DNA from: Sedimentibacter sp. SX930
GTDB taxonomy: Bacteria > Bacillota > Bacilli > Lactobacillales > Aerococcaceae
Direction: 5' to 3'
Assembly (NCBI GenBank): GCA_002155105.1
Contig: MUZD01000001.1
Location: 186,001 to 250,000 of the forward strand
DNA: 64,000 nt
A program made the translations under genes and the position numbers. The stretch's first letter is position 1; the number at the start of each line of letters is the position of its first letter. This document shows, in pieces, positions 47,608-60,644 of the stretch. The notes beneath the pieces are model-generated. The model had not been told where the DNA came from. It ran no database searches and saw only the letters and a list, made by a program, of their open reading frames with translations.

Positions 47608-48147
47608 ATGTTGCATCCTGATATCAAGGAAGTATTATACAGTGAAGAAGAAATCAGCGCAGTAGTCAAAGACTTGGGCGCGCAATTGACGAAAGAATAT
47701 GAAGGGAAAAATCCATTGGTGATCGGCGTGCTGAAAGGTGCAGTCATGTTCATGACCGACTTGTCGCGCGCGATGGCATGCGATCTGGAATTGGATTTCA
47801 TGGACGTCTCCAGCTACGGAGCCGGAATGGAATCAAGTGGAGATGTGAAGATCCTGAAAGATCTGGATACGACCGTGGATGGCCGCGACCTGTTGATCGT
47901 CGAGGACATCATCGATACCGGAAGGACGTTGAGCTACCTGATCGAAATCTTTAAATACCGTAAAGCCAAATCCATAAAAGTGGTCACTTTGATGGACAAG
48001 AAAGAACGCCGCGTCGTTGATTTGGAAGCGGATTACATTGGTATCAACGTTCCGAACGAGTTCGTCGTCGGATACGGATTGGACTTCAACGAAAAGTACC
48101 GGAACCTCCCGTATATCGGGGTTTTAAAAACCGAAGTTTATGAGTAA
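47608..48147 (+). CDS. hpt: Hypoxanthine phosphoribosyltransferase
   Basis: A 179-residue purine-salvage enzyme making IMP/GMP from hypoxanthine/guanine and [19 protein letters not shown], the PRPP loop [17 protein letters not shown] and the base-binding [20 protein letters not shown] are intact. ATG 47608 is behind GAGGTGA (47596-47602). Confidence 0.96.
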   Translation: MLHPDIKEVLYSEEEISAVVKDLGAQLTKEYEGKNPLVIGVLKGAVMFMTDLSRAMACDLELDFMDVSSYGAGMESSGDVKILKDLDTTVDGRDLLIVEDIIDTGRTLSYLIEIFKYRKAKSIKVVTLMDKKERRVVDLEADYIGINVPNEFVVGYGLDFNEKYRNLPYIGVLKTEVYE

Positions 48148-48269
48148 AATCATTCGTTAAAATTGGTCAGATATGATATGATTAGTGAGATACCAGTATA
48201 TTGTACAAACAAAAAAGATGAGACGTAAGATAAAGTCTGCGAAGAACGATATCTGACGAGGAGGTTCTA

Positions 48270-50381
48270 ATGAAAAAAAATAATTTTCTTAAAAGCAGCG
48301 GCTTTTATGTGCTGATCTTCCTTGCGATCATTGCAGTGGTTTCGATGATTACAGGCGGCATGGACACAGAGACGAGCCAAGAAATTTCAGCAAGCGAATT
48401 TATGGATGCCTTGAACTCGGAAGAGGTGGATAGCTTTACGATCCAACCTGGTGCAGGCGTTTATGAAATCAGCGGTGAATACCGCACCGAACAAGAACTG
48501 GAAGTGGCTGATTCATCCAGCGATCTGCTGTTGTTTGATGATACGACCAGCACTACAACGAAGAATTTCACAACCAGAGTTTTACCGAATGATGAAACAC
48601 TGAAACAGATCACGGACATCGCCGAAACGACGGATACACAGATGGTGCCGCTGGAAGAAGATCAGTCCGGCGCATGGATCAGCATCCTGTTCAGCGTATT
48701 GCCGATCGTCATCTTCATCTTCTTCATGTACATGATGATGGGACAAGCTGGAGGCGGGCAAGGCGGTAACCGCAATGTCATGAACTTCGGCAAAACAAAG
48801 TCTGAAGATGCCACCAAAAAACCGATGAAAGTACGTTTTTCTGACGTTGCTGGTGCCGAAGAAGAAAAACAAGAGCTTGTGGAAGTAGTGGAATTCCTGA
48901 AGGATCCGCGTCGTTTCACTGCACTTGGAGCAAGAATTCCGGCAGGTGTTTTGCTGGAAGGACCTCCAGGAACAGGTAAGACATTGTTGGCCAAAGCTGT
49001 TGCTGGTGAGGCCGGTGTACCTTTCTTCTCGATTTCCGGTTCGGAATTCGTGGAAATGTTCGTCGGTGTCGGTGCCAGCCGTGTGCGTGATCTGTTCGAG
49101 CAAGCCAAAAAAGCGGCTCCTGCGATCATCTTCATCGATGAAATCGATGCGGTTGGGCGTCAACGTGGCGCTGGTATGGGTGGCGGACATGATGAACGCG
49201 AACAAACGCTGAACCAATTATTGGTTGAGATGGACGGTTTTTCCGGTAATGAAGGCATCATCGTAATTGCCGCTACCAACCGTTCGGACGTACTCGATCC
49301 GGCATTGCTCCGTCCAGGCCGTTTTGACCGCCAGATTTTGGTTGGCAGACCGGATGTAAAAGGCCGTGAAGCGATACTGAAAGTACATTCCCGTAATAAA
49401 CCGTTGGCAAGCAACGTCGACCTGAAAGTTGTCGCGCAACAGACGCCAGGCTTCTCTGGAGCCGATCTGGAAAACCTGTTGAACGAAGCTGCCTTGGTTG
49501 CGGCCAGACGGAACAAAACAAAAATTGATGCTCTTGATGTTGACGAAGCGCATGACCGTGTAATTGCCGGTCCTGCCAAGAGAGATCGTGTCATCAGCAA
49601 ACGCGAACGTGAAATGGTTGCTTACCATGAAGCCGGTCATACGATCGTCGGTATGGTGCTGAGCGATGCGCGTATTGTCCACAAAGTTACGATCGTTCCG
49701 CGCGGTCGCGCTGGAGGATACGCAATCATGCTTCCGAAAGAGGATCGATTCCTTATGACGAAGGATGAATTATTGGAGCAAGTTGTCGGCTTGCTTGGTG
49801 GACGTGTTGCGGAGGAAGTTGTCTTCAACGTCCAAACTACAGGCGCCAGCAACGACTTCGAACAAGCTACCGGCTTGATCAGAAGCATGGTTACTGAGTA
49901 CGGTATGAGTGAGAAGCTGGGCACTGTGCAGTATGAAGGGAACCATCAAGTATTCGTCGGGCGTGACTATGGCCAAACCAAAGCTTACTCCGAAGATATT
50001 GCTTACCAAATCGACTCGGAAGTCCGTCGTATGATGAGTGAAGCGCATGTCAGAGCGCGTCAGATCATCGAAGAACACCGTGAACAACTGAATTTGATCG
50101 CTGCAAAATTGTTGGAATTGGAAACATTGGACGAGAAAACAATCCGCAGCTTGTTCGAAACCGGCCAAATGCCTTCGGACTCGAATCCAGAAGAATTTCC
50201 AAGTGAAAAAGCGCAGTCTTTTGAAGAAGCCAAACGTGCCCTTGAGAAGAAAGAGGCTGAAAAAGTTCGTCAAGAAGAGCAGATGCTTGCTGATGACGAA
50301 TCCGAAGTTTCATCTGAAGATTCATTGCCAGTTGCTGATGAAAAAGCGGAAAATGAAGCTACAGATACGGAAGAAAAATAA
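48270..50381 (+). CDS. ftsH: ATP-dependent zinc metalloprotease FtsH
   Basis: A 703-residue membrane AAA protease. Two membrane segments (about 8-28 and 130-150) bracket an extracytoplasmic domain; the AAA module has GPPGTGKT (Walker A), [15 protein letters not shown] (Walker B) and the arginine-finger region RPGRFDRQI; the protease has HEAGH zinc ligands near residue 452. The acidic C-terminal tail (about 615-703) is low-complexity Glu/Lys/Ser. It degrades misfolded membrane proteins. The 122-base upstream gap is AT-rich with GATATGATATGAT near 48172. Confidence 0.97.
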   Translation: MKKNNFLKSSGFYVLIFLAIIAVVSMITGGMDTETSQEISASEFMDALNSEEVDSFTIQPGAGVYEISGEYRTEQELEVADSSSDLLLFDDTTSTTTKNFTTRVLPNDETLKQITDIAETTDTQMVPLEEDQSGAWISILFSVLPIVIFIFFMYMMMGQAGGGQGGNRNVMNFGKTKSEDATKKPMKVRFSDVAGAEEEKQELVEVVEFLKDPRRFTALGARIPAGVLLEGPPGTGKTLLAKAVAGEAGVPFFSISGSEFVEMFVGVGASRVRDLFEQAKKAAPAIIFIDEIDAVGRQRGAGMGGGHDEREQTLNQLLVEMDGFSGNEGIIVIAATNRSDVLDPALLRPGRFDRQILVGRPDVKGREAILKVHSRNKPLASNVDLKVVAQQTPGFSGADLENLLNEAALVAARRNKTKIDALDVDEAHDRVIAGPAKRDRVISKREREMVAYHEAGHTIVGMVLSDARIVHKVTIVPRGRAGGYAIMLPKEDRFLMTKDELLEQVVGLLGGRVAEEVVFNVQTTGASNDFEQATGLIRSMVTEYGMSEKLGTVQYEGNHQVFVGRDYGQTKAYSEDIAYQIDSEVRRMMSEAHVRARQIIEEHREQLNLIAAKLLELETLDEKTIRSLFETGQMPSDSNPEEFPSEKAQSFEEAKRALEKKEAEKVRQEEQMLADDESEVSSEDSLPVADEKAENEATDTEEK

Positions 50382-50398
50382 AACAAATAGCGTTTTGC

Positions 50399-50432
50399 AA
50401 AAAGTCTGGGATGACAATCCCGGACTTTTTGT
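50399..50432 (+). terminator. Terminator after ftsH
   Basis: AAAAAGTCTGGGAT/ATCCCGGACTTTTT around GACA. Confidence 0.88.
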
Positions 50433-50474
50433 CATCAAAGAGCAACTCTGCAAAAGTAAGTGAGCAAAGTATAG

Positions 50475-50502
50475 TTGCTTTCGTTCCGACCTATAGTAGA
50501 AT
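50475..50502 (+). promoter_or_regulatory. hslO promoter
   Basis: TTGCTT (50475-50480), 16 bases, TAGAAT (50497-50502). Confidence 0.55.
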
Positions 50503-50541
50503 GATAGAGAAACAATTTAAGAATGCGATGGAGGATTATAT

Positions 50542-51444
50542 ATGAGCGACTATTTAATTAAAGCGTTAGCCTATGAAGGACAATTCCGTGCCTACGCGAT
50601 TGACGCTACAGCAGCGGTTGCAGAGGCCCAAAGAAGACATGATACATGGAGTGCCTCTTCTGCAGCTTTAGGCCGCACGATGGTAGGGACGTTGTTGCTG
50701 GCAGCTGCCGGTTTGAAGAACGAAGAAAAAATGACCGTCATCGTGAATGGGGATGGCCTGGGAGGCCGCATACTCGCAGATGCGAACGGTAAGGGCGATA
50801 TCAAAGCCTATATTGCAAACCCGAATGTCAATCTCTCCTTGAACGACCATGGCAAATTGGATGTGCGTGCAGTTGTGGGGACGGAGGGCACCTTGACCGT
50901 CATCAAAGATTTAGGGATGAAAGAACCGTTTACGGGACAAGTTTCGCTTGTCAGCGGTGAATTGGGCGAGGATTTCACCTACTACATGGCAAATTCTGAG
51001 CAGATACCTTCGGCCATCGGTTTGAGCGTGTTGGTGGACACCGACGATTCGATCAAAGCTGCTGGCGGTTTCATGATCCAGGTGATGCCAGACGCTAGTG
51101 ATGAAGCCATCACGAAAGTGGAAAAGAATATTGCAGCCATTCCGTTGGTTTCCAGATTGATGGAAAACGGTGAAACACCTGAACAGATTCTGACGCGCAT
51201 ATTGGGCGAAGAAAATGTGGAAGTGTTGGAGAAGATGCCTGTGCGTTTTCACTGCGATTGTTCAAGGGATCGTTTCAGCGAAGGGTTGAGTTCGATCGGT
51301 AAGACTGAGCTGCAGGAAATGATCGAAGAAGATCATGGCGCTGAAGTTGTCTGCCATTTCTGTGGCGAAAAGTACCACTATTCGGAAGCAGATCTGCAGG
51401 AACTGGTGACGGCCATTGATGAAAAGCGCGCTGCCAACATCTGA
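50542..51444 (+). CDS. hslO: Redox-regulated chaperone Hsp33
   Basis: A 300-residue holdase chaperone activated by oxidation. The N-terminal core has SSAALGRTMVGTLLLAA; the C-terminal zinc switch carries FHCDCSRDRF (CxC) and VCHFCGEKYHY (CxxC), all four cysteines present. On oxidative stress zinc is released and the protein dimerises to bind unfolded clients. Next to cysK as in Bacillus. Confidence 0.96.
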   Translation: MSDYLIKALAYEGQFRAYAIDATAAVAEAQRRHDTWSASSAALGRTMVGTLLLAAAGLKNEEKMTVIVNGDGLGGRILADANGKGDIKAYIANPNVNLSLNDHGKLDVRAVVGTEGTLTVIKDLGMKEPFTGQVSLVSGELGEDFTYYMANSEQIPSAIGLSVLVDTDDSIKAAGGFMIQVMPDASDEAITKVEKNIAAIPLVSRLMENGETPEQILTRILGEENVEVLEKMPVRFHCDCSRDRFSEGLSSIGKTELQEMIEEDHGAEVVCHFCGEKYHYSEADLQELVTAIDEKRAANI

Positions 51445-51461
51445 TGGCGTCGGCTTCTCTC

Positions 51462-51490
51462 TTGTAATGCGGTTTCACGTAACCTACAAT
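51462..51490 (+). promoter_or_regulatory. cysK promoter
   Basis: TTGTAA (51462-51467), 17 bases, TACAAT (51485-51490). Confidence 0.6.
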
Positions 51491-51553
51491 GAAAGTAATC
51501 TATCCGTTTGACGGAACTGATCAGTAAAATCTATCTGAGCTGGAGGAATCGAC

Positions 51554-52480
51554 ATGGTAAAAATAGTCTCTTCAATTGCAAGTTTGATCGGAGAAACGCC
51601 GATAATCAAACTGAATAAAGTGGTACCCGAGGGTGTGGCTGATGTTTACGTCAAGCTTGAATCATTCAATGCAGGCGGAAGCGTGAAAGATCGCATCGCT
51701 CTGAATATGATCGAAGTGGCGGAAGAAGAAGGCCTTCTGAAGCCTGGGTATACAATCGTGGAACCGACCAGCGGGAATACAGGCGTCGGCTTAGCAATGC
51801 TGGCTGCGGCAAAAGGCTATAAAGCCATTTTTGTGATGCCTGATACGATGAGCATGGAAAGACGCTTATTGTTGGCAGCTTATGGCGCCGAATTAGTTTT
51901 GACACCTGGAGCTGAAGGGATGAACGGTTCGATTGCGAAGGCAAGGGAAATCGCAGCGCAACCGGAACACTTTATGCCGATGCAATTCGATAATCCAGCC
52001 AATCCAGCTGTGCATGAAGCCATTACCGGCCCGGAAATCATCGAGGCGTTTGAAGGCAAGACGCCTGATGCCTTTATTGCCGGAGTCGGAACGGGCGGAA
52101 CCGTGACTGGAGTCGGCAAGGCATTGCGCAAAGTCAATCCTAACGTGGAGATCTATGCTCTGGAGCCGACCGACTCGGCTGTACTGAGCGGAAAGCCGAA
52201 AGGCCCGCACAAAATCCAGGGTATCGGGGCGGGCTTTATCCCGTCTGTCTTGGACACGACACTTTACAACGGTATCGTCCAAGTCTCCAATGAACAAGCC
52301 TTCGAAATGGCTCGCCGTGTTGCGCAGGAAGAAGGCATACTGGTGGGCATTTCAGGCGGGGCTGCCATTGCCGGTGCGATCGAAGTGGCCATCCGTTTGG
52401 GCAAAGGCAAGTCCGTCTTGACTGTGGCGCCGGATAGCGGCGAACGTTACCTCTCCACGCCTCTGTTCAGCGTACAATAA
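51554..52480 (+). CDS. cysK: Cysteine synthase (O-acetylserine sulfhydrylase)
   Basis: A 308-residue PLP enzyme making cysteine from O-acetylserine and sulfide. The PLP lysine is K45 in AGGSVKDRI, the substrate loop is [12 protein letters not shown], the phosphate-binding loop is [12 protein letters not shown], and [11 protein letters not shown] lies near the C-terminus. Own promoter and terminator. CysK rather than CysM/CBS from the motif pattern. Confidence 0.95.
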   Translation: MVKIVSSIASLIGETPIIKLNKVVPEGVADVYVKLESFNAGGSVKDRIALNMIEVAEEEGLLKPGYTIVEPTSGNTGVGLAMLAAAKGYKAIFVMPDTMSMERRLLLAAYGAELVLTPGAEGMNGSIAKAREIAAQPEHFMPMQFDNPANPAVHEAITGPEIIEAFEGKTPDAFIAGVGTGGTVTGVGKALRKVNPNVEIYALEPTDSAVLSGKPKGPHKIQGIGAGFIPSVLDTTLYNGIVQVSNEQAFEMARRVAQEEGILVGISGGAAIAGAIEVAIRLGKGKSVLTVAPDSGERYLSTPLFSVQ

Positions 52481-52489
52481 TAAATGGAT

Positions 52490-52525
52490 AAGAAGGACAG
52501 GCCGATCGGATGGCTTGTCCTTCTT
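52490..52525. terminator. Terminator after cysK
   Basis: AAGAAGGACAGGCC/GGCTTGTCCTTCTT, followed by CTTATT. Confidence 0.85.
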
Positions 52526-52668
52526 CTTATTGTTGACGCGTCATCTTCAATCAGGCAAGATATTTTTCTTTTCTTACTGATTGTAAGATGATAGAATGGT
52601 CCAAGAGTTTTTCGAGCATCCAGGAAACGGATGGGATCACCATAAATAAATAACAAAGGAAGTAAAAA

Positions 52669-53697
52669 ATGTATAAAATTGGCAATATTGAAATCAATAA
52701 TCCAGTCGCAGTCGCACCGATGGCCGGAATCAGCAACGCCGCCTTCCGTGTTACCGTCAAAGAGATGGGCGCCGGTTTGGTCGTCTGCGAGATGATCAGC
52801 GACAAGGGCATTCAATTCCGCAACGAGAAGACTTTGCGGATGCTGCACATCGAGCCGAATGAGTATCCGTTGAGCGTGCAAATCATGGGTGGCAACAAGG
52901 ATACGCTGGTGGAAGCCGCAAAATATGTGGCGGAAAACACAGAAGCAGCCATCATCGACATTAACATGGGCTGTCCCGTCAGCAAAGTCATCAAGGCGGA
53001 AGCAGGGGCAAAGTGGTTGTTGGATCCGGGCAAAGTCTATGAAATGGTTTCCGCTGTCGTGGATGCCGTTGATAAGCCTGTAACCGTGAAAATGCGGACC
53101 GGTTGGGACTCCGATCACCTTTTTGCAGTTGAGAATGCTTTGGCTGCAGAACGCGCTGGTGCAGCTGCAGTTGCGATGCACGGCCGCACACGCGTACAGA
53201 TGTATGATGGCAAAGCCGACTGGAACATCTTCAAGGAAGTCAAACAAGCTTTGACGCGTATCCCATTATTGGGGAACGGAGATGTGAAGACGCCTGAAGA
53301 TGCGAAGCGGATGATGGACGAAACAGGCGTGGATGGTGTCATGATCGGCCGGGCTGCTTTGAGCAACCCTTGGATGATCAAACAAACAGTCCACTATCTG
53401 GAAACCGGAGAGATGTTGCCACAGTCGACCCCGCGTGAAAAATTAGAAATTGCAAAACTGCACTTGGACCGATTGACCGATCTTAAGGGCGAAACAGTCG
53501 CTGTAAAAGAATTCCGCAGCATCGCGGGTTATTACCTGAAAGGCATTCCGCGTGCTTCAAAAACAAAAGCTGCAGTCACATCTGCATCCAGACAACAAGA
53601 AGTTGTCGACTTGTTGGATCGGTTCATTTTTGAAATAGAAGAACGCGAAGCCTCGAAAGAAGCGCCTACATCCGAAAAAATCGAAATAAATAGCTAA
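52669..53697 (+). CDS. dusB: tRNA-dihydrouridine synthase B
   Basis: A 342-residue FMN enzyme reducing uridines in tRNA D-loops. VAPMAGISNAAFR, the catalytic cysteine in NMGCPVSKVIKAEAGAKWL, VTVKMRTGW and MIGRAALSNPWM are Dus hallmarks. Followed directly by lysS, a common Firmicutes pair. TAGAAT near 52594-52599 is a possible -10. Confidence 0.95.
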   Translation: MYKIGNIEINNPVAVAPMAGISNAAFRVTVKEMGAGLVVCEMISDKGIQFRNEKTLRMLHIEPNEYPLSVQIMGGNKDTLVEAAKYVAENTEAAIIDINMGCPVSKVIKAEAGAKWLLDPGKVYEMVSAVVDAVDKPVTVKMRTGWDSDHLFAVENALAAERAGAAAVAMHGRTRVQMYDGKADWNIFKEVKQALTRIPLLGNGDVKTPEDAKRMMDETGVDGVMIGRAALSNPWMIKQTVHYLETGEMLPQSTPREKLEIAKLHLDRLTDLKGETVAVKEFRSIAGYYLKGIPRASKTKAAVTSASRQQEVVDLLDRFIFEIEEREASKEAPTSEKIEINS

Positions 53698-53735
53698 GAC
53701 GGCTTGATTTTTCACTCTTTTATTGGCAATATTAA

Positions 53736-55283
<1,548 letters not shown>

Positions 55284-55292
55284 CTTGGATGT

Positions 55293-55324
55293 AAGGGGCT
55301 GCCGCAATCTGCGGTAGCCCTTTT
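55293..55324 (+). terminator. Terminator after lysS
   Basis: AAGGGGCTGCCGCA/TGCGGTAGCCCTTTT around ATC. Confidence 0.9.
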
Positions 55325-55421
55325 GTATGTTTAATGAGCAGCTTACTCCAGTTGCTCCCGTATTCGAATAATAAAAAATGAAAAAAAACGGAAAATATTA
55401 CAAATAATACAAGACAAATGG

Positions 55422-55450
55422 TTGACGGACAGAATTATACATGGTATGAT
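55422..55450 (+). promoter_or_regulatory. str operon promoter
   Basis: TTGACG (55422-55427), 17 bases, TATGAT (55445-55450). A leader of about 170 bases follows before rpsL; it has short inverted repeats but I could not assign a known leader motif. Confidence 0.75.
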
Positions 55451-55628
55451 TCATAAGGTGATTTTATACACAGATTCCTGAACAATATCTTTCAGTCGTG
55501 CTGACTGGTGTATGATTGTCACAGAAAGAATAGTAAGTCGAAATATTCGATTTATTTATTTTTTTAACTAAAAAGGAACCACCTGGATGTGTGGACCTAG
55601 CTATCCCATCGAGGAAGGAGGAAAATCA

Positions 55629-56045
55629 ATGCCTACAATCAATCAATTAGTGCGTAAACCTCGCAAATCTGCTATTGTAAAGTCAACTGCTCCTGCTTTA
55701 GGAAAAGGTTACAATAGCTTCAAGAAATCTCAAACAAATACAAACTCACCTCAAAAGCGTGGTGTTTGTACTCGTGTGGGTACAATGACTCCGAAAAAAC
55801 CTAACTCAGCGTTACGTAAGTACGCTCGTGTACGTTTGTCTAACTTGTTAGAAGTTACAGCTTACATTCCTGGTATCGGACATAACCTACAAGAACATAG
55901 CGTGGTGCTAATCCGTGGCGGACGAGTAAAAGACTTGCCAGGGGTACGTTATCATATCGTTCGTGGCGCTCTTGATACAGCTGGTGTAGCCAACCGTATG
56001 CAAAGCCGTTCTAAATACGGAGCTAAGAGACCTAAGAAAAAATAA
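55629..56045 (+). CDS. rpsL: 30S ribosomal protein S12
   Basis: A 138-residue decoding-centre protein. [17 protein letters not shown] contains the lysine associated with streptomycin response, unmutated here, and [18 protein letters not shown] is the second conserved loop. Start ATG 55629 is behind GGAAGGAGG; a 14-residue upstream extension is not supported. Codon choice is biased as in highly expressed genes. Confidence 0.98.
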   Translation: MPTINQLVRKPRKSAIVKSTAPALGKGYNSFKKSQTNTNSPQKRGVCTRVGTMTPKKPNSALRKYARVRLSNLLEVTAYIPGIGHNLQEHSVVLIRGGRVKDLPGVRYHIVRGALDTAGVANRMQSRSKYGAKRPKKK

Positions 56046-56090
56046 TTAAACAATAAACGAAAAACAAAAGTTAAGGAAGGAGGAATTTGA

Positions 56091-56561
56091 ATGCCTCGTA
56101 AAGGTCCAGTTACAAAACGTGAAGTAATGCCAGATCCGATTTACAATTCAAAATTGGTGACTCGTTTAATCAACCGTATCATGGTTGATGGAAAACGTGG
56201 TAAAGCTGCTACAATCTTATATAACGCATTTGAAATGATCAAAGAATCTACAGGAAACGACCCGTTGGAAGTTTTCGAACAAGCTATGAAAAACATCATG
56301 CCTGTTTTAGAAGTAAAAGCACGTCGTGTAGGGGGTTCTAACTACCAAGTTCCTATCGAAGTACGTCCAGATCGTCGTATGGCTTTAGGATTACGTTGGT
56401 TGGTAAGCTACTCTCGTCTACGCGGTGAAGATACTATGGAAGAGCGTCTAGCTAAAGAAATTATGGATGCTGCTAACAACTCTGGTGCTTCAGTTAAGAA
56501 ACGTGAAGATACACATAAAATGGCAGAAGCTAACAAAGCTTTCGCTCATTACCGTTGGTAA
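56091..56561 (+). CDS. rpsG: 30S ribosomal protein S7
   Basis: A 156-residue primary 16S rRNA-binding protein that nucleates the 30S head. [20 protein letters not shown] and [18 protein letters not shown] are typical. In many bacteria S7 represses its own operon by binding the rpsL-rpsG region. Confidence 0.98.
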   Translation: MPRKGPVTKREVMPDPIYNSKLVTRLINRIMVDGKRGKAATILYNAFEMIKESTGNDPLEVFEQAMKNIMPVLEVKARRVGGSNYQVPIEVRPDRRMALGLRWLVSYSRLRGEDTMEERLAKEIMDAANNSGASVKKREDTHKMAEANKAFAHYRW

Positions 56562-56597
56562 AATTTTCTTGCAAGAATTTTTTCTTGCAAGAAATTT
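56561..56597 (+). repeat. Tandem palindromes forming a hairpin between rpsG and fusA
   Basis: TTCTTGCAAGAA occurs at 56566-56577 and 56582-56593; the flanks let AAATTTTCTTGCAAG pair with CTTGCAAGAAATTT. It may attenuate transcription or stabilise mRNA between the two genes. Confidence 0.6.
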
Positions 56598-56678
56598 GCT
56601 TTATGGTTGTATAAGTCACCATTTTTCCAATAAAATGGACTTGCAATTACTTTTACAAGAGAGAGGTGTTTGAAGAAG

Positions 56679-58769
56679 ATGGCACAAAGAGAATTTTCTC
56701 TACATAATACGAGAAATATCGGTATCATGGCTCATATTGACGCTGGTAAAACAACGGCAACTGAACGTATTTTGTACTATACCGGTAAAATCCATAAGAT
56801 CGGTGAAACCCACGAGGGTGCTTCACAAATGGACTGGATGGAACAAGAACAAGAACGTGGTATTACCATCACTTCAGCTGCTACTACTGCACAATGGAAA
56901 GGGTATCGCGTAAACATCATCGATACTCCTGGACACGTGGACTTCACTATTGAAGTTGAACGTTCCCTACGTGTATTGGATGGCGCTGTCGCTTTACTTG
57001 ATGCACAATCAGGCGTAGAACCTCAAACTGAAACAGTTTGGCGTCAAGCTACAACTTATGGTGTTCCTCGTATTATATTCGCTAACAAAATGGACAAAAT
57101 GGGTGCAGATTTCTTATATTCTTTAGGAACTCTCCATGACCGTCTGAATGCTAATGCGCATCCGATTCAATTACCGATTGGTTCTGAAGATACATTCAAA
57201 GGTATCATCGATTTAGTCGAAATGAAGGCTGAAATCTATGACAACGATGAAGGTACTGAATACCATGAAGAAGATATCCCTGCGGAATATCTTGAAGCGG
57301 CTGAAGAATGGCACACTAAATTAGTTGAAGCTGTTGCTGAAACTGATGAAGCTTTGATGGAAAAATATCTTGATGGTGAAGAAATTACGAAAGAAGAATT
57401 GAAACAAGGTATTCGTACTGCTACATGTAATGTAGAATTTTTCCCGATGCTTTGCGGTTCTGCTTTCAAAAATAAAGGCGTTCAATTATTGCTTGACGCA
57501 GTTATTGACTACCTTCCATCACCATTGGATGTTGCTGCCATCACAGGTACTGACGTAGACACTGAAGAACAAATCGCTGTTCCTGCAAGCGACGAAGCGC
57601 CATTTGCAGCTTTAGCATTTAAAGTTATGACTGACCCGTTTGTAGGCCGTCTGACATTCTTCCGCGTATATGCTGGTACTCTACAAAGTGGTTCTTACGT
57701 TCAGAATGCCACTAAAGGCAAACGCGAACGTGTAGGCCGTATCCTACAGATGCACGCTAACCACCGTAACGAAATCCCAGAAGTATTTGCTGGAGATATC
57801 GCTGCTGCAGTTGGTTTGAAAGATACAACTACAGGCGACACTTTGTGTGATGAAAAGAAACAAGTAATCCTTGAATCCATGATTTTCCCGGAACCAGTTA
57901 TCGAAGTTGCTATTGAGCCTAAATCAAAAGCTGACCAAGATAAAATGGGTATCGCGCTACAGAAACTTTCTGAAGAAGATCCTACTTTCCGTGCTTCCAC
58001 TAACCCAGAGACTGGTCAAACGATCATCGCTGGTATGGGTGAGTTGCACTTGGACATCATCGTTGACCGTATGAGACGTGAGTTCAAAGTTGAAGCTACA
58101 GTAGGTGCTCCTCAAGTATCTTACCGTGAAACATTCCGTCAATCAGTTCAATCTGAAGGTAAATTCGTTCGTCAATCAGGTGGTAAAGGTCAATTCGGTC
58201 ACGTATGGGTTGAATTTACTCCTAATGAAGAAGGAAAAGGCTTTGAGTTTGAAAATGCTATCGTCGGTGGGGTTGTTCCTCGTGAATACATCCCTGCAGT
58301 TGAAGCTGGTTTAAGAGACGCAATGGAAAACGGTGTGTTGGCTGGTTATCCTTTAGTTGACGTTAAAGCTAAATTGTATGATGGTTCTTACCATGATGTC
58401 GATTCATCTGAAACAGCATTTAAAGTTGCTGCTTCACTTGCTTTGCGTAACGCAGCTAAGAAAGCTGACCCTGCAATCCTTGAACCAATGATGGCTGTAG
58501 AAATTACAGTTCCTGATGACTATTTGGGAGATGTAATGGGTCATGTAAGTTCTCGTCGTGGACGTATCGAAGGTACTGAAGCACGCGGTAACGCACAAAT
58601 CGTTAAGAGCAGCATTCCATTGTCAGAAATGTTTGGATATGCTACAACTTTACGTTCTTCTACACAAGGCCGCGGAACGTTCTCAATGACATTCGATCAT
58701 TACGAAGCTGTTCCTAAATCTGTTCAAGAAGAAATCATCAAGAAGAGCGGAAAAAATAGCGAAGAGTAA
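56679..58769 (+). CDS. fusA: Translation elongation factor G
   Basis: A 696-residue translocase GTPase. G1 AHIDAGKTT, switch [11 protein letters not shown] and G4 NKMDKMGAD are intact, and domains II-V follow to the C-terminus. ATG 56679 lies ten bases past GAGAGGTG; TTG 56670 is too close. Drives tRNA-mRNA translocation and ribosome recycling. Confidence 0.98.
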   Translation: MAQREFSLHNTRNIGIMAHIDAGKTTATERILYYTGKIHKIGETHEGASQMDWMEQEQERGITITSAATTAQWKGYRVNIIDTPGHVDFTIEVERSLRVLDGAVALLDAQSGVEPQTETVWRQATTYGVPRIIFANKMDKMGADFLYSLGTLHDRLNANAHPIQLPIGSEDTFKGIIDLVEMKAEIYDNDEGTEYHEEDIPAEYLEAAEEWHTKLVEAVAETDEALMEKYLDGEEITKEELKQGIRTATCNVEFFPMLCGSAFKNKGVQLLLDAVIDYLPSPLDVAAITGTDVDTEEQIAVPASDEAPFAALAFKVMTDPFVGRLTFFRVYAGTLQSGSYVQNATKGKRERVGRILQMHANHRNEIPEVFAGDIAAAVGLKDTTTGDTLCDEKKQVILESMIFPEPVIEVAIEPKSKADQDKMGIALQKLSEEDPTFRASTNPETGQTIIAGMGELHLDIIVDRMRREFKVEATVGAPQVSYRETFRQSVQSEGKFVRQSGGKGQFGHVWVEFTPNEEGKGFEFENAIVGGVVPREYIPAVEAGLRDAMENGVLAGYPLVDVKAKLYDGSYHDVDSSETAFKVAASLALRNAAKKADPAILEPMMAVEITVPDDYLGDVMGHVSSRRGRIEGTEARGNAQIVKSSIPLSEMFGYATTLRSSTQGRGTFSMTFDHYEAVPKSVQEEIIKKSGKNSEE

Positions 58770-58793
58770 TCTCGCTGTTGCTTAGCTTGTATA

Positions 58794-58822
58794 TTGCTTT
58801 TTCGAGCACAAATCGGTATACT
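58794..58822 (+). promoter_or_regulatory. tuf promoter
   Basis: TTGCTT (58794-58799), 17 bases, TATACT (58817-58822), giving tuf extra transcription beyond the operon. Confidence 0.65.
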
Positions 58823-58889
58823 TTATACGATAGACGATTAAAGTCTAGACAAATTATAAGCACTCAATATGAGGAGGAAATGATTTAAA

Positions 58890-60077
58890 ATGGCAAAAGT
58901 AAAATTCGACCGTTCAAAGCCCCATGTAAACGTTGGTACAATCGGACACGTTGACCATGGTAAAACAACATTAACTGCAGCTATCACAACAGTTTTAGCT
59001 AAAAAAGGGTTCGCTGAAGCATCTAACTATGCTGCAATCGACAACGCTCCAGAAGAAAGAGAACGTGGTATCACGATCAACACTTCTCACGTTGAATACT
59101 CAACTGAAACTCGTCACTACGCTCACGTAGACTGCCCAGGCCATGCTGACTATGTTAAAAACATGATCACTGGTGCTGCACAAATGGACGGAGCTATCTT
59201 AGTAGTTTCTGCTGCTGATGGTCCAATGCCACAAACTCGCGAGCACATCTTGTTGTCTCGTCAAGTTGGTGTTCCTTACATCGTAGTATTCTTGAACAAA
59301 GTCGACATGGTTGACGATGAAGAATTATTAGAATTAGTTGAAATGGAAGTTCGTGACCTGTTAACAGAATACGATTTCCCTGGCGACGATGTTCCTGTAA
59401 TCGCTGGTTCAGCTTTGAAAGCTCTTGAAGGCGACCCAGCTTACGAAGAAAAAATCTTGGAATTGATGGCTGCTGTTGACGAATATATCCCAACTCCAGT
59501 TCGTCAAACTGACAAGCCATTCATGATGCCTATCGAGGACGTATTCTCAATCACTGGACGTGGTACTGTTGCTACAGGCCGTGTTGAACGTGGACAAGTC
59601 CGCGTTGGTGACGAAGTTGAAATCGTCGGTATTGCTGAAGAAACTAAGAAAACAGTTGTTACCGGTGTTGAAATGTTCCGTAAATTATTGGATTACGCTG
59701 AAGCTGGCGATAACGTAGGAGCTTTGTTACGTGGTGTTACACGTGAGCAAATCCAACGTGGTCAAGTATTGGCTAAACCAGGTTCAATCACTCCACATAC
59801 AACTTTCACTGCTGAAATTTATGTACTTTCAAAAGAAGAAGGCGGACGTCACACTCCATTCTTCACTAACTACCGTCCACAATTCTATTTCCGTACAACT
59901 GACGTTACAGGCGTATGTAACTTACCAGAAGGCGTTGAAATGGTAATGCCTGGCGACAACGTTACTATGACTATCGAATTGATCCACCCAATCGCTATCG
60001 AAGAAGGAACTAAGTTCTCTATTCGTGAAGGTGGACGTACAGTAGGCGCTGGCGTTGTAGCTTCAATCACTAAATAA
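58890..60077 (+). CDS. tuf: Translation elongation factor Tu
   Basis: A 395-residue GTPase delivering aminoacyl-t[12 protein letters not shown] (G1), [20 protein letters not shown] (G3), NKVDMVDD (G4) and SALKALEG (G5) are present, with full domains II and III. Strong codon bias. Ends the str operon before two terminators. Confidence 0.98.
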   Translation: MAKVKFDRSKPHVNVGTIGHVDHGKTTLTAAITTVLAKKGFAEASNYAAIDNAPEERERGITINTSHVEYSTETRHYAHVDCPGHADYVKNMITGAAQMDGAILVVSAADGPMPQTREHILLSRQVGVPYIVVFLNKVDMVDDEELLELVEMEVRDLLTEYDFPGDDVPVIAGSALKALEGDPAYEEKILELMAAVDEYIPTPVRQTDKPFMMPIEDVFSITGRGTVATGRVERGQVRVGDEVEIVGIAEETKKTVVTGVEMFRKLLDYAEAGDNVGALLRGVTREQIQRGQVLAKPGSITPHTTFTAEIYVLSKEEGGRHTPFFTNYRPQFYFRTTDVTGVCNLPEGVEMVMPGDNVTMTIELIHPIAIEEGTKFSIREGGRTVGAGVVASITK

Positions 60078-60100
60078 TTTTATTTCAAAATAAAATTCGA

Positions 60101-60139
60101 AAAACGGGAGCCTCGGCTTCCGTTTTTTTTTTTTTTTGA
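60101..60139 (+). terminator. Terminator 1 after tuf
   Basis: AAAACGGGAGCC/GGCTTCCGTTTT followed by an unusually long T run. Confidence 0.92.
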
Positions 60140-60153
60140 AAAATTCCGATCCG

Positions 60154-60184
60154 GGAAGGCGCTCTTGAATAGAGCGTCTTTTTG
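60154..60184 (+). terminator. Terminator 2 after tuf
   Basis: AAGGCGCTCT/AGAGCGTCTT followed by TTT. From here to 60520 I see no gene or clear signal. Confidence 0.7.
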
Positions 60185-60522
60185 TGTTGGAGTTGGAGCA
60201 AATGGGCTGCCGAAGAGAGAAACACAGAATTTTTACCATATCAGCTTTATCCAGATTAATAATCATATTATATAGAAGAAAGAGGATTTTCGACCGGGTG
60301 TACTGAATCTAACCATTGCTGGCATATTCGTGTTTTTGCTGATATATTGCCCAATTTTGAGCATTTTTTGTTGTGACTTCATTCCATGTGAGCTATCTTC
60401 ACGCGATTTACATGATTAAATCGATTTTATGACGTACTCGCAGCACTTATTGAGCGCGTACTAACCTTTTATTGCTGGTAGGGCAACTTGCACAGCCTCC
60501 AGCCGCAAGAGCGCCTTGTTCA

Positions 60523-60550
60523 TGTCACATTTCATGACGCGAGTCGTCAT
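60523..60550 (+). promoter_or_regulatory. GlnR/TnrA-like box and inverted repeat upstream of the Amt-PII gene
   Basis: TGTCACATTTCATGACG (60523-60539) matches TGTNA-N7-TNACA with one mismatch. It overlaps the perfect repeat ATGACG-N5-CGTCAT (60534-60550). The gene follows about 95 bases later, with a weak TTGGTG/TGTAAA promoter near 60556-60585. Confidence 0.5.
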
Positions 60551-60644
60551 CATTTTGGTGATTTTCTTTTTTTTAGGGTGTAAAGTAAGAAACATCACAA
60601 AGCATTAATACACCAGAAAAATTATCAGCAAAAGGAGAATCTAT

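Noticed and set aside
60121-60137. Very long T tract after tuf
   Set aside because: It is simply the U tract of a terminator; possible length error in sequencing but nothing else is implied.
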